A stretch of DNA of 64,000 nucleotides from an uncultured Pelagibacteraceae bacterium (GTDB lineage: Bacteria; Pseudomonadota; Alphaproteobacteria; Pelagibacterales; Pelagibacteraceae): the NCBI GenBank assembly GCA_902519375.1, contig CABYJS010000002.1:1-64000 (forward strand), written 5' to 3'. The translations under genes and the position numbers were made by a program. This document shows positions 38,594-48,453 of the stretch, one piece after another. Position 1 is the first letter of the stretch. Every line of letters starts with the position of its first letter. The notes beneath the pieces are model-generated. The model worked only from the letters and a program-made list of their open reading frames with translations. It did not search any database and was not told the origin of the DNA.

Positions 38594-39342
38594 TATATAA
38601 CTTTAGCCTCATTTTTTAATTTTTGAACTAATTCTTCTACACTTGCGACCTTAATCCCAGCTTTCCTCTTAGGTGGTTCCTCAACTTTTATTTGCTCAAT
38701 TCTAGGTTTTGTATCAATACCTAAATCAGAGGCATTTATTTGCTCGATTGGCTTTTTTTTCGCTTTCATTATATTAGGTAAAGAGGCGTATCTAGGTTCA
38801 TTTAATCTTAGATCACATGTAACTATAGAAGGCATTTGGACTTCAATAGTTTCAAGACCTTCATCAACTTCTCGGGTAACTTCCAATGATTTTTCTTTAA
38901 CTTCAATTTTTGAGGCAAAAGTTGCTTGTGGCCAACTTAATAATGCTGCTAACATCTGACCAGTTTGATTACAATCGTCATCTATAGCTTGTTTACCCAT
39001 AAAAACTAAATCTGGTTTTTCTTTATCAACAATTTTTTGTAAAATCTTAGATACAGCTAGCGGTTCTATAACTCCGTCAGCTTTTACTAGTATACCTCGA
39101 TCCGCACCAACAGCTAATGCTTTTCTTACTGTTTCTTGAGCCTTCTCTTCTCCGACTGAAACAGCCACAACTTCTGTTGCCTTACCAGACTCTTTAATCT
39201 TTACCGCCTCTTCAATTGCGTTATCATCTGGGGGATTGGTAGACATCTTTACATTATCAGTAACAATACCTGAGTTATCTTCTTTAACTCTAATTTGAAC
39301 ATTGTAATCAATAACTCTTTTTACTGCGACTAAAATTTTCAT
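38593..39342 (-). CDS. etfB: Electron transfer flavoprotein beta subunit
   Basis: [40 protein letters not shown]. Confidence 0.97.
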   Translation of the reverse strand: MKILVAVKRVIDYNVQIRVKEDNSGIVTDNVKMSTNPPDDNAIEEAVKIKESGKATEVVAVSVGEEKAQETVRKALAVGADRGILVKADGVIEPLAVSKILQKIVDKEKPDLVFMGKQAIDDDCNQTGQMLAALLSWPQATFASKIEVKEKSLEVTREVDEGLETIEVQMPSIVTCDLRLNEPRYASLPNIMKAKKKPIEQINASDLGIDTKPRIEQIKVEEPPKRKAGIKVASVEELVQKLKNEAKVI

Positions 39343-41774
39343 TAAGCTCTCAATAATTTATTTTCAATATCGTAAGGACTTTCTTCTAAAATTGTAGCCT
39401 CATACATTTTTCCTAATATATCAACTTTAAGTTTTTCTCCGACATTAGCTAAGTCAGGTTTAACCATTGCTAGTGCTATTGATTTGTCAAGTCTAAACCC
39501 ATATTCACCACCAGTAGCTCTTCCTACAACTTTATTGTCTTTATAGATGGGATTGTTACCCAAAACATCAGAGTCCGTTGTGTTATGAACTTCTAAAGTT
39601 ACTAATTTATTATCAAACCCTTTTTCTCTCCATTTATTTAGTGCCTCAAGCCCAATGAAATTACCTTTGTTTGGATGGATGAATCTATCTAAACCAGATT
39701 CGTAGGGTGAATATTCAATGGATAGTTCCGTGCCAACTAATTTATAAGATTTTTCAAGTCTCAAGCTATTCATGGCTCTTATTCCAAAAGGTTTAATTCC
39801 TAAATCTTTTCCTGCTTCCATTAACTTATCAAATATATGATTTTGATATTCAATTGGATGATGAAGTTCCCATCCCAGCTCACCAACAAAGTTAACTCTC
39901 ATAGCATTAACTGGAGCGTATCCAACATTAACATTTTTTGCAGTTAACCATTTAAAGTTTTCAGTTGAAAAATCATCTGTTGAAACTTTTTGCATTAATT
40001 CTCTTGCTTTAGGACCAGCTACAACGAGTACTCCAGTGCTATTTGATAAGTCTTCGAATATAACTGAACCATCAGTTGGCATCCACTTTTGTATCCAATC
40101 GTGATCTAATCTTAAATTTGCACCGGCTGATACTAAATAAAAACTATTTTCAGATTCTTTCATTATAGTAAATTCTGAATGAACACCCCCTTTGGTATTT
40201 AGTGCATGACATAATCCAATTCTTCCAATTTTTTTCGGTAGTTTATTGGCTACTAAATAATCTAAAAACTCCTCAGATTTTGGTCCTTTAATTCTACATT
40301 TTGCAAAAGCAGTCATATCTAAAAGGCCAACATTTTCTTTTACATTTTGACACTCTTTCTTAATGGCATCAAACCACTTTGATCTTCTAAACGACCAATC
40401 ATCTTTCTGCTCCATCCCGTCAGTTGCAAAAAAGTTTGGTCTCTCCCAACCAAATTTTTGACCAAATACAGCTCCAAGATTTTTCATTCTCTCATAACAT
40501 GGTGATGTTCTTAATGGTCTTGCGGCTGGTCTTTCTTCATCTGGATAATGAGTAATAAAAACATGACTGTATGCTTCTTCATTTTTTGCTTTTAAATAGG
40601 ATTTAGTTGCATAATTTCCATATCGTCTTGGCTCAACACCTAACATATCGATAGTAGGCTCGCCATCTACTATCCATTCTGCAAGTTGCCAACCGGCACC
40701 ACCAGCAGCGGTAATTCCAAAACTATGACCTTCATTAATCCAAAAATTTTTTAATCCCCAAGCAGGACCTACAATTGGATTACCATCAGGTGTATAACAA
40801 ATTGCTCCATTGTAAACTTTTTTAACACCTACTTCACCAAAAGCTGGTACTCTGTGAATTGCTCCTTCAATGTGAGGTGCGAGTCTATCAAGATCTTCTT
40901 GAAATAATTCATATTCAGAATTTTTTGATGGTCCTTCTACATAACAAGCTGGTGCACCATCTTCGTAAGGACCTAAAATTAATCCGCCCGCTTCCTCTCT
41001 CATGTACCATCTGCTATCACTGTCCCTCAAAACTCCCATTTCTGGAAGACCTTCTTTTTTTCTTTTTTGAATTTCAGGATGAGGCTCTGTTACAATGTAT
41101 TGATGTTCGACAGGTATGACTGGGATATCTAGTCCAACCATTTCTCCAGTTTGTCTCGCAAAATTTCCTGAGCAAGAAATTATATGTTCACATTCAATAG
41201 AACCCTTATCAGTTTCAACAATCCAGCCATCTTTATTTTGTTTCATTGCTAGGACTGTAGTATTTCTATAAATTTCAGCTCCCATATTTCTTGCACCTGT
41301 TGCAAGTGCCTGTGTTAAATCAGCTGGTTGAATATATCCATCTTCTGGATGTTGAATAGCTCCAACTAAATCTTCTGTATGACATAAGGGCCAAATTTCT
41401 TTTACTTGTTGTGGAGTTAAAAATTTAACGTCTACACCAATTGTTTTGGCTACTCCTGCATACTGATGATACTCATCCATTCTATCTTTTGTACTGGCTA
41501 AACGAATATTTGATACAACACTAAATCCAACATTTTTTCCTGTTTCATCTTCTAACTTCTTATAAAGGTCAACAGCATATTTATGGAGTTGTCCCACAGA
41601 ATAACTCATATTAAAAAGTGGTAATAAACCAGCGGCATGCCAAGTTGAACCTGAGGTCAATTCTTTTCTCTCAACAAGAACTACATCAGACCATCCTTTT
41701 TTTGCTAAATGGTAAAGTGCGCTAACCCCTACAACTCCACCACCTACTACAACAACTTTTGTTTTAGATTTCAT
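39342..41774 (-). CDS. dmgdh: Dimethylglycine/sarcosine dehydrogenase-like FAD oxidoreductase with C-terminal GcvT domain
   Basis: [28 protein letters not shown]-terminal folate-binding domain. Confidence 0.88.
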   Translation of the reverse strand: MKSKTKVVVVGGGVVGVSALYHLAKKGWSDVVLVERKELTSGSTWHAAGLLPLFNMSYSVGQLHKYAVDLYKKLEDETGKNVGFSVVSNIRLASTKDRMDEYHQYAGVAKTIGVDVKFLTPQQVKEIWPLCHTEDLVGAIQHPEDGYIQPADLTQALATGARNMGAEIYRNTTVLAMKQNKDGWIVETDKGSIECEHIISCSGNFARQTGEMVGLDIPVIPVEHQYIVTEPHPEIQKRKKEGLPEMGVLRDSDSRWYMREEAGGLILGPYEDGAPACYVEGPSKNSEYELFQEDLDRLAPHIEGAIHRVPAFGEVGVKKVYNGAICYTPDGNPIVGPAWGLKNFWINEGHSFGITAAGGAGWQLAEWIVDGEPTIDMLGVEPRRYGNYATKSYLKAKNEEAYSHVFITHYPDEERPAARPLRTSPCYERMKNLGAVFGQKFGWERPNFFATDGMEQKDDWSFRRSKWFDAIKKECQNVKENVGLLDMTAFAKCRIKGPKSEEFLDYLVANKLPKKIGRIGLCHALNTKGGVHSEFTIMKESENSFYLVSAGANLRLDHDWIQKWMPTDGSVIFEDLSNSTGVLVVAGPKARELMQKVSTDDFSTENFKWLTAKNVNVGYAPVNAMRVNFVGELGWELHHPIEYQNHIFDKLMEAGKDLGIKPFGIRAMNSLRLEKSYKLVGTELSIEYSPYESGLDRFIHPNKGNFIGLEALNKWREKGFDNKLVTLEVHNTTDSDVLGNNPIYKDNKVVGRATGGEYGFRLDKSIALAMVKPDLANVGEKLKVDILGKMYEATILEESPYDIENKLLRA

Positions 41775-41830
41775 TATGCGATTCCTACTAAATTTTCATT
41801 CATAACGAAACAAAATTGTATCTGTGGATA

Positions 41831-42334
41831 TCAAATTGAACTTCCTAATGGGATTGGGTTAGAAACCGCAGTCGTTAACCAGCAGTCTTTTAAAGGACCG
41901 TCAACTGTATACTTTTCAACTTGCCAATTAAATTTATGATATATTTTATCTTTATCTAAAATTGTAACCTCAAATTGAGCTCGCTTATCACTGCTTCCAA
42001 GTTCTTTAATTTTATGACTTAAATGATTTAAAAGCATATTGTAGGAATTGCCTTTAATCATCATCTTAAAATTTGGTAAAGGTCCCGTAATTTTTTTGTT
42101 ATCTGGATGAGCAAAATTCCAAGTTTGTTCAATTCCGCTATCTTTAAAATCTTTATCATTTTCCATTAATCCAATTAATTGAATTTTAACTACATCTGCA
42201 GGTAAAATTAAATTATTTGGAATTTTTAAGTCAGCTTTTGTAGGGGTGATATTAATTAATAAAAAAACAAATAGACTAAACGTTAAGCGCAGTTTTTCTA
42301 ACATCATCAAGGAATTCTTCTCTTTTGTTATCAC
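41831..42334 (-). CDS. DUF4864-like exported protein (start may be internal Met near 42304-42307)
   Basis: Signal peptide; FAHPDNKKITGPLPNFKMM...YNMLL pattern. Confidence 0.7.
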   Translation of the reverse strand: MITKEKNSLMMLEKLRLTFSLFVFLLINITPTKADLKIPNNLILPADVVKIQLIGLMENDKDFKDSGIEQTWNFAHPDNKKITGPLPNFKMMIKGNSYNMLLNHLSHKIKELGSSDKRAQFEVTILDKDKIYHKFNWQVEKYTVDGPLKDCWLTTAVSNPIPLGSSI

Positions 42335-42845
42335 TTACAAATGGTACAGCAAAATATCTTCTATAATTGATATTATAAATGCCGCACATGTGAAAAACAC
42401 CTCTTTTAAGTCTTCTAATTGGTAAGTTTAGAAAGAACGTTGTTATTGCCAATCGAGGTGATCCATAGGTGCAAAAAATAATAGCCTTTTTATTTCTTAA
42501 ATTTCCTATTGGATATCCATAATTCCCCCAAAGCTGTTTAAACTTAAATGCCCAAGGTGGAGCTAATACCTTATCTATCCATCCCTCTACTATTGCTGGC
42601 ATTCTAAAATTCCAAATAGGAGCAATCAATACTATTGTATCGCAAGCATCTATTCTTTCTCGATGATCTAAAACAATATTATCGGGCTCTTCACCTGCAT
42701 AAACTGGATTAAATTTTTCTTTGTATAAATCAATACTATCTACAGTATGTCCATTTTCTTCAGCAGTTTTAATAAAAGTATTTTTTATTGCTGCATTAAA
42801 TGATTTGTCACTATAGTGACCATAAATAAGAAATATTTTTTTCAC
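42276..42845 (-). CDS. NAD(P)H-dependent oxidoreductase, flavodoxin-like fold
   Basis: IYGHYSDKSFNAAIKN, APIWNFRMPAIVEGWIDKVL. Confidence 0.88.
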   Translation of the reverse strand: MKKIFLIYGHYSDKSFNAAIKNTFIKTAEENGHTVDSIDLYKEKFNPVYAGEEPDNIVLDHRERIDACDTIVLIAPIWNFRMPAIVEGWIDKVLAPPWAFKFKQLWGNYGYPIGNLRNKKAIIFCTYGSPRLAITTFFLNLPIRRLKRGVFHMCGIYNINYRRYFAVPFVSDNKREEFLDDVRKTALNV

Positions 42846-42867
42846 ATTAATAATTTAATACTTTGGA

Positions 42868-43272
42868 TTATTCATTTTTAAAAAGTTTCTCATACTCAAC
42901 TTTAGTACATTTATCCTCAATATATTCAATCTTGTTTAATTCAACAATTGATTTTGCGGCATTGCTTCTAATCCCTAATTGCAACCATAAAACTTTAGCT
43001 CCAATCTTCACAGTATCTTTTGCTATTTCTAATGCTTCACTAGAAGGTCTAAAAACATCTACTATATCAATTGAACTTTTGATATCAGTTATTTTTGCAA
43101 ACACCTCTTCACCTAAAATTTTTTGACCTTTAGCAGATGGATTAACAGGAAAAACTTTGAATCCATATTCTTGCATATATTTCATTACAATAGTAGATGC
43201 CTTTGTTTGGTCATTACTAACTCCAATTATTGCAATAGACTTGCATTGAGAGAAAATTTTTTTTAGGTCCAC
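42868..43272 (-). CDS. CoA-binding domain protein (YccU-like)
   Basis: IAIIGVSNDQTKAS, VDVFRPSSEALEIA, LWLQLGIRS. Confidence 0.9.
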   Translation of the reverse strand: MDLKKIFSQCKSIAIIGVSNDQTKASTIVMKYMQEYGFKVFPVNPSAKGQKILGEEVFAKITDIKSSIDIVDVFRPSSEALEIAKDTVKIGAKVLWLQLGIRSNAAKSIVELNKIEYIEDKCTKVEYEKLFKNE

Positions 43273-43274
43273 AA

Positions 43275-44045
43275 TTATTTATTTTTCCAAATTGGTTTTC
43301 TTTTTTCAAGAAATGCAGATATTCCCTCTTTTGCATCCATTGCCATCATATTGACTGTCATCATTTTGCTAGTAAAAGCGTAAGCTTTCCTTAATGGCAT
43401 TTCTAATTGTTTATAGAATGTTTGTTTTCCAATCTTTATTGTAAGATTGGATTTAGATGCAATTTTTTTTGCAATTTTTAAAACTTCACTATTTAATTTA
43501 GATTTAGAAAAATAATCGTTTATCAAACCAATTTCTTTTGCATAATTTGCTTTTATTGGTTCGCCAGTTAAAAGCATTTTCATCATAGGTTTTCTACTAA
43601 TTTTTCTACTGACAGCTACCATTGGAGTACTACAAAATAACCCTATATTAACACCTGGTGTAGCAAATAAAGCATCTTTTGTGCTGTAGGCTAAATCACA
43701 ACTTGCTACTAACTGACATCCAGCAGCATAAGCAGCACCGTGTACTTTAGCAATTACAGGTTTTTTTCCTTCAACGATTTGGAGCATTAATTTTGAACAA
43801 AGGTTAAATAATTTTTGGTATTTCTCTCTTTTTTTCAAACCTCTAACTTCTTTTAAATTATGGCCCGCACTAAACCCTTTCCCAGCTCCTTCAAGAATTA
43901 TCACTTTTATTTTTTTATCAAGGTCAAGTTTTTTTAATTCTTTAATTAGATCATTTAAATTTTTAAAAGATAAAGAGTTATAAGTCTTAGGTTCATTAAT
44001 AATCACTCTGGCTATATCTTTGTTTTTTAGTACTTTAATATTCAT
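43275..44045 (-). CDS. Enoyl-CoA hydratase/isomerase family
   Basis: KGFSAGHNLKE, AKVHGAAYAAGCQLVASCDLAY. Confidence 0.92.
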   Translation of the reverse strand: MNIKVLKNKDIARVIINEPKTYNSLSFKNLNDLIKELKKLDLDKKIKVIILEGAGKGFSAGHNLKEVRGLKKREKYQKLFNLCSKLMLQIVEGKKPVIAKVHGAAYAAGCQLVASCDLAYSTKDALFATPGVNIGLFCSTPMVAVSRKISRKPMMKMLLTGEPIKANYAKEIGLINDYFSKSKLNSEVLKIAKKIASKSNLTIKIGKQTFYKQLEMPLRKAYAFTSKMMTVNMMAMDAKEGISAFLEKRKPIWKNK

Positions 44046-44051
44046 TGGGAA

Positions 44052-44426
44052 TTATTTAAGTTTACCCTCTTCTCTCATCTTGGCTCTTATTTTAGTAGCA
44101 GAAATTTCTTGGACTTCCTTAGAAAGCTCAATTTCTTCCATCTTATAACCAACTCCTCTTCCATAACAAATATTTGTGATATTTGGCACTAACATAATTT
44201 CAAATCTACCTTCAAACTCTGGATTTAATTTATCTTCAATATTTTTTTTAACAGTTTCAAAATCAAAAGGGTTGTCATCAACACCTTGAACATCTCTAAT
44301 TTGAATACAAACTTGACCTGTTTTCTTTATTATTTCCTTAAATAATGTGTAATGACCATCATGAAAAGGTTGCCATCTACCAAGCATTTGAGCTGTTGGC
44401 TTTTTATTGTCCCATTTATAAGCCAT
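44052..44426 (-). CDS. Nucleotidyl (cytidylyl/adenylyl) transferase-like protein
   Basis: GRWQPFHDGHYTLF HxGH-type motif, ISATKIRAKM. Confidence 0.85.
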   Translation of the reverse strand: MAYKWDNKKPTAQMLGRWQPFHDGHYTLFKEIIKKTGQVCIQIRDVQGVDDNPFDFETVKKNIEDKLNPEFEGRFEIMLVPNITNICYGRGVGYKMEEIELSKEVQEISATKIRAKMREEGKLK

Positions 44427-44833
44427 TATTTTATCTCCTTAAGTATTTTTGGTGCCCAATTTTTAGCATCTTGTGAAGTAACATGAAAGTCATACTTATC
44501 AGGTTTTACAAACATCTTATTGGTATCATCAAATCTGCCCTTTTTAATTGTATCAACCCAAATTATAAAATCTGCTGGAAATAGTTTTCTAGCCTCAGGT
44601 GTTGGGCATATAAAATCTGCAACCACATAACTTCCGTCCTCTTTTAATTTCAATGCAAAATCTGCCATCCTTTTTGCTTGCCTTTTTCTTCCTTCCTCTG
44701 AAAAGTCCCAATCGTTAGCCTTTTTTCTTACCTCGTCAGCATTTAACCTTTTTGCATTTAACATTGGAGCTAGCTCATTTGCTAAAGTTGTCTTTCCTGA
44801 TCCAGGTAATCCCATTATTAAAATTATTTTCAT
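44426..44833 (-). CDS. APS-kinase-like P-loop kinase
   Basis: MGLPGSGKTTLA Walker A, RLNADEVRKKANDWDFSEEGRKRQAKRMA, DFICPTPEAR. Confidence 0.85.
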   Translation of the reverse strand: MKIILIMGLPGSGKTTLANELAPMLNAKRLNADEVRKKANDWDFSEEGRKRQAKRMADFALKLKEDGSYVVADFICPTPEARKLFPADFIIWVDTIKKGRFDDTNKMFVKPDKYDFHVTSQDAKNWAPKILKEIK

Positions 44834-44915
44834 TTACAGTTTGTGGCAATAAAAATCGATTCTATCAAGCTGAATTTCTTTGACAGCTTTTTCAAAAAAG
44901 ATAATGATCTAAAAA

Positions 44916-45644
44916 ATGAACTTTTCTCTAGAAATAGGTCCTAATACTGACATTGATACATTGCCTCCAGTAAATGATGTTTATATAACTATGTTGCCAG
45001 GTGGTGATTATAAGGAAACTGCTGGGAAAGCTTTAGAGCTTGTTAAAAAAGGATTTAATCCTGTCCCCCATTTTCCTGCCAGATCCATGTTGGACGAAAA
45101 TCAGCTAAAAGATTATGTATCTATATGCAAAGATGGAGGAGTCAAACAGGCACTAATAATTGGAGGTGGTAGAGAACCAGCAGGAAAATTTGATAGTTCT
45201 TTTCAACTTTTAGAGACAGGTTATTTTGAAAAAATGAAGATAGGAATCGCTGGACACCCAGAGGGGAGTCCTGATATATCCGATTCAAATTTAGAAAAAG
45301 CTATGATAGATAAAAAGCCTTATGCTGACTATATTGTAACCCAGTGGTTAATGGACCCTCAGCCTATCATTGATTTCATATCTAAACAAAGCATACCAGT
45401 TCATGTTGGAATTACTGGCCCTCTGAAAATATCTAGCTTAATAAAATTTGCTAATATTGTTGGAGCAAAAAATTCCCTAAACTTTCTTAAATCTAATTTT
45501 ACTAAGGCATTAGATTTACTGAAACCTAAAGACCCTAATGATTTAATTGGGAAAGTTAAATCTCATACTGATTTCTTCCACATTTATACATTCGGCGGCT
45601 TGAAGGAAACTAACAAGTGGTTGAAGGAGAATAGTTATGTCTAA
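44916..45644 (+). CDS. Methylenetetrahydrofolate reductase-like protein
   Basis: FSLEIGPNT, PHFPARS, IAGHPEGSPD, YIVTQWLMD TIM-barrel MetF motifs. Confidence 0.82.
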   Translation: MNFSLEIGPNTDIDTLPPVNDVYITMLPGGDYKETAGKALELVKKGFNPVPHFPARSMLDENQLKDYVSICKDGGVKQALIIGGGREPAGKFDSSFQLLETGYFEKMKIGIAGHPEGSPDISDSNLEKAMIDKKPYADYIVTQWLMDPQPIIDFISKQSIPVHVGITGPLKISSLIKFANIVGAKNSLNFLKSNFTKALDLLKPKDPNDLIGKVKSHTDFFHIYTFGGLKETNKWLKENSYV

Positions 45645-46995
45645 AGAATTTGACTATACTAAATTAAAGCATGTTACTTCTGTTGATCAATCTGATCGCG
45701 AAGTTCCATACAATTTAAGACAAAGTGGACCAACTAAAGTTGAAATGCTTATTTCAACAAGAGTAAGAAAATCACCCTATTGGCATTTATCAATGCAAGC
45801 AGGTTGTTGGAGAGCTACAGTTTATAATCGTATTTATCATCCTAGAGGATATGTAAAACCAGAGGATGGTGGAGCAATGGTTGAGTATGATGCGATTGTA
45901 AATCACGTAACGATGTGGAATGTTGCTGTAGAAAGACAGATAAGAGTTAAAGGACCTGACGCAGAAAAATTTACAGATTACGTTATTACAAGAGATGCAA
46001 CTAAAATTTCACCAATGAGGGCAAGATATGTTATTTTGTGTAATGCCTATGGTGGAGTATTGAATGATCCGATTCTATTAAGGATTTCAAAAGATGAATT
46101 TTGGTTTTCTTTATCCGATTCTGATATTGGAATGTATCTTCAGGGTGTTAATGCTGATCAAAGATTTAATTGTACTGTTGAAGAAATTGATGCTTGTCCA
46201 GTTCAAATTCAAGGACCAAAATCAAAATCACTTATGAAAGATCTTTGTGGAGATCAAGTTGATTTTGATAATATGCCCTTTTATGGTTTAGCAGAGGTCA
46301 AAGTTGGTGGGAGAAGTTGTGTTATCTCACAGTCTGGTTTCTCAGGAGAAGCAGGATATGAAATATATCTAAGGGATGCAACATTGTATGCTGAAGATAT
46401 GTGGAATGCTGTTTTAGAAGCAGGAAAAAAACATAATCTAATGGTTATAGCACCTGCTCACCATAGAAGAATTCAAGCAGGAATTCTTTCCTGGGGACAG
46501 GATATGGATCAACAACATAATCCTTTTCAATGTAATTTAGGTTATCAAGTTTCTCTTTCAGGAAAGGGTGAATGGAATAAAAAAGCAGACTACGTGGGTA
46601 AAGCTGCTCTTGAAAAAATGAAGGATGAACTAAAGTCTGGAAAAAAACCATATAAACTTCAATTAGTAGGTCTTGAACTTGGTGGCAAACCCATAGAAGA
46701 CTACGCGCCTGATTTTTGGTTAATTTCAAATGCTGATGGAGGTGAACCAGTAGGTTTTGTTACTTCGCCATGGTATCACCCCGAAAAGAAAACTAATATC
46801 GCTATGGGATATGTGCCATTTGACGGAACATTAAATCCAAATGGATTTCCTAAAGGTAAGATTGGAACTAAATATAAAATCCATCTACCAGAAAAGTATA
46901 CAGAAAAACCTGGGGCACCGGTCGATGCTGTAGTAGTTGATATTCCATTTAAAGAATCTTTTAATGCAAATACTAGGGAAGTAGTAAAAGGTTAA
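45637..46995 (+). CDS. GcvT-family aminomethyltransferase/demethylase (452 aa)
   Basis: VYNRIYHPRGY, WNVAVERQIRVKGPDAEKF, SDSDIGMYLQGV, RRIQAGILSWGQDMD; overlaps the MetF-like gene by 8 nt. Confidence 0.88.
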   Translation: MSKEFDYTKLKHVTSVDQSDREVPYNLRQSGPTKVEMLISTRVRKSPYWHLSMQAGCWRATVYNRIYHPRGYVKPEDGGAMVEYDAIVNHVTMWNVAVERQIRVKGPDAEKFTDYVITRDATKISPMRARYVILCNAYGGVLNDPILLRISKDEFWFSLSDSDIGMYLQGVNADQRFNCTVEEIDACPVQIQGPKSKSLMKDLCGDQVDFDNMPFYGLAEVKVGGRSCVISQSGFSGEAGYEIYLRDATLYAEDMWNAVLEAGKKHNLMVIAPAHHRRIQAGILSWGQDMDQQHNPFQCNLGYQVSLSGKGEWNKKADYVGKAALEKMKDELKSGKKPYKLQLVGLELGGKPIEDYAPDFWLISNADGGEPVGFVTSPWYHPEKKTNIAMGYVPFDGTLNPNGFPKGKIGTKYKIHLPEKYTEKPGAPVDAVVVDIPFKESFNANTREVVKG

Positions 46996-47004
46996 TTTTA
47001 TATC

Positions 47005-47027
47005 AGGGGAGCACTTAATGCTCCCCT
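47005..47027 (+). terminator. Hairpin downstream of GcvT-like gene
   Basis: AGGGGAGC-acttaat-GCTCCCCT perfect 8-bp stem, weak T tract. Confidence 0.6.
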
Positions 47028-47039
47028 ATCTAATTTAAG

Positions 47040-47144
47040 ATGAGTAAAGGTTTCTTAATTGCAATTTGCATTATAATAGTTATTGCTTTAATAATATTTC
47101 CATTAATTGTTTCTTACAAAGAAGAAAAAAATAAAAAAAAATAA
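47040..47144 (+). CDS. 34-aa single-TM microprotein MSKGFLIAICIIIVIALIIFPLIVSYKEEKNKKK
   Basis: Read directly; TAA immediately abuts ATG of next ORF. Confidence 0.55.
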   Translation: MSKGFLIAICIIIVIALIIFPLIVSYKEEKNKKK

Positions 47145-47687
47145 ATGTTTGGTGAATTCATTAATATAATTTTTAAGTCTATCAAATTAGATAAGTCGCT
47201 TTATAGTGATAATAAAAATTTCACTGAAGCATCTATATATTTTGCTGGTCTAATAATGATTTTAGATGGAATAGCTGGAGCAGTTGCTGCTAATACAGTT
47301 ATTAAGACTGCTGTTGCTATGTCAGGACTAACTGCAATACTTACTTGGTTTATTTGGGCAATCTTTATATTTGTAATAGGCGTGAAAATATTTCCAGACA
47401 AACAAACTAAAGTACCATTTAAAAAAGTACTTACTGCAGTTGGTTTTGCTCATGCACCTGGACTTTTAAGATTTTTTGCAGTTACTCCAGATTTGATGAT
47501 ACCAATAATTTTCTTAACTCAATTTTGGATTTTTGCTGCTTTGATAATATCCACCAAGCAAATATTAAACCTTAAATCAAACTTTAAATCTTTTGGAATT
47601 GTATTTTTATCCTTTTTAATAATAGCTTTTTTGTCTATATCTTTTGTTATGAGTAGAATGAATACTCTTCCAATAAATAATATCTAA
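47145..47687 (+). CDS. Yip1-like multi-pass membrane protein
   Basis: Hydrophobic pattern with GFAHAPGLLRFF. Confidence 0.65.
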   Translation: MFGEFINIIFKSIKLDKSLYSDNKNFTEASIYFAGLIMILDGIAGAVAANTVIKTAVAMSGLTAILTWFIWAIFIFVIGVKIFPDKQTKVPFKKVLTAVGFAHAPGLLRFFAVTPDLMIPIIFLTQFWIFAALIISTKQILNLKSNFKSFGIVFLSFLIIAFLSISFVMSRMNTLPINNI

Positions 47688-47845
47688 AGAGGAAAAATTG
47701 TTTTCGATATTCTGCAGGATTTGCATATCTTATAGCTGGTAAGAATTAAATTTTGAGTAACACTTTCATCTTCAGTCTTGCACTCATCACAAATATTATT
47801 TAAATCTTTTTTAATTTCTTCCTTTGTATTTTTATCATCAATCAT
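47684..47845 (-). CDS. 53-aa small protein with two CxxC motifs
   Basis: Read directly: MIDDKNTKEEIKKDLNNICDECKTEDESVTQNLILTSYKICKSCRISKTIFPL*. Confidence 0.55.
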   Translation of the reverse strand: MIDDKNTKEEIKKDLNNICDECKTEDESVTQNLILTSYKICKSCRISKTIFPL

Positions 47846-48449
47846 TATCGTTTAACCCAGCTCCTGCTGCTCCTTTTTTTAAGCTATCAGTTTCCTCAAC
47901 AAAAGTATTTTCTGATAATTTGTAAAGACTCTTCCAATCATAATCAGTAAAACTATCTTTATTATCTAAAAAAAAAATCTTAACAATTTTTGCTTTTGAT
48001 GGAAATTCTTTTTCTAACGAGTTTGACGATATATTTATGTTAAAATTTAATAAAAATTCATATCTATCCAAAACTACTAATAATTTTTTTCCAATTATTT
48101 CTGAAGATCTACTTAAAAAAGGTAATAATAATAGTGGATATGCTACATTCTTGAATAAACATTTATTATAATTTTCAATTTTTCTAATTTGATCTAGAAA
48201 ACGTATCCCTAGACTAATTGGACATAAAGAATTTTTGTTAGATGTATTTTTTTTATTAATCAATCTTATATCATCAAAATTTTCTTTATTTTTTTTTTGA
48301 TAATATCTATTTAAATTCTTAATACCTGGAAGACCGAATAATTCTAATAATCTAACACATTTTCCAACTTCTTCAGCTATGCCCCAAGAAAAACCAACTC
48401 CACGACTGGCTCTTTTGGAAGTGGTTTCTATTTCACTTAAAGATTTCAT
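47838..48449 (-). CDS. DUF3726 family protein (start chosen at MKSLSEIE; track ORF begins 48488)
   Basis: LSEIETTSKRASRGVGFSWGIAEEVGKCVRLLELFGLPG family pattern. Confidence 0.8.
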   Translation of the reverse strand: MKSLSEIETTSKRASRGVGFSWGIAEEVGKCVRLLELFGLPGIKNLNRYYQKKNKENFDDIRLINKKNTSNKNSLCPISLGIRFLDQIRKIENYNKCLFKNVAYPLLLLPFLSRSSEIIGKKLLVVLDRYEFLLNFNINISSNSLEKEFPSKAKIVKIFFLDNKDSFTDYDWKSLYKLSENTFVEETDSLKKGAAGAGLNDND

Positions 48450-48453
48450 AGCT

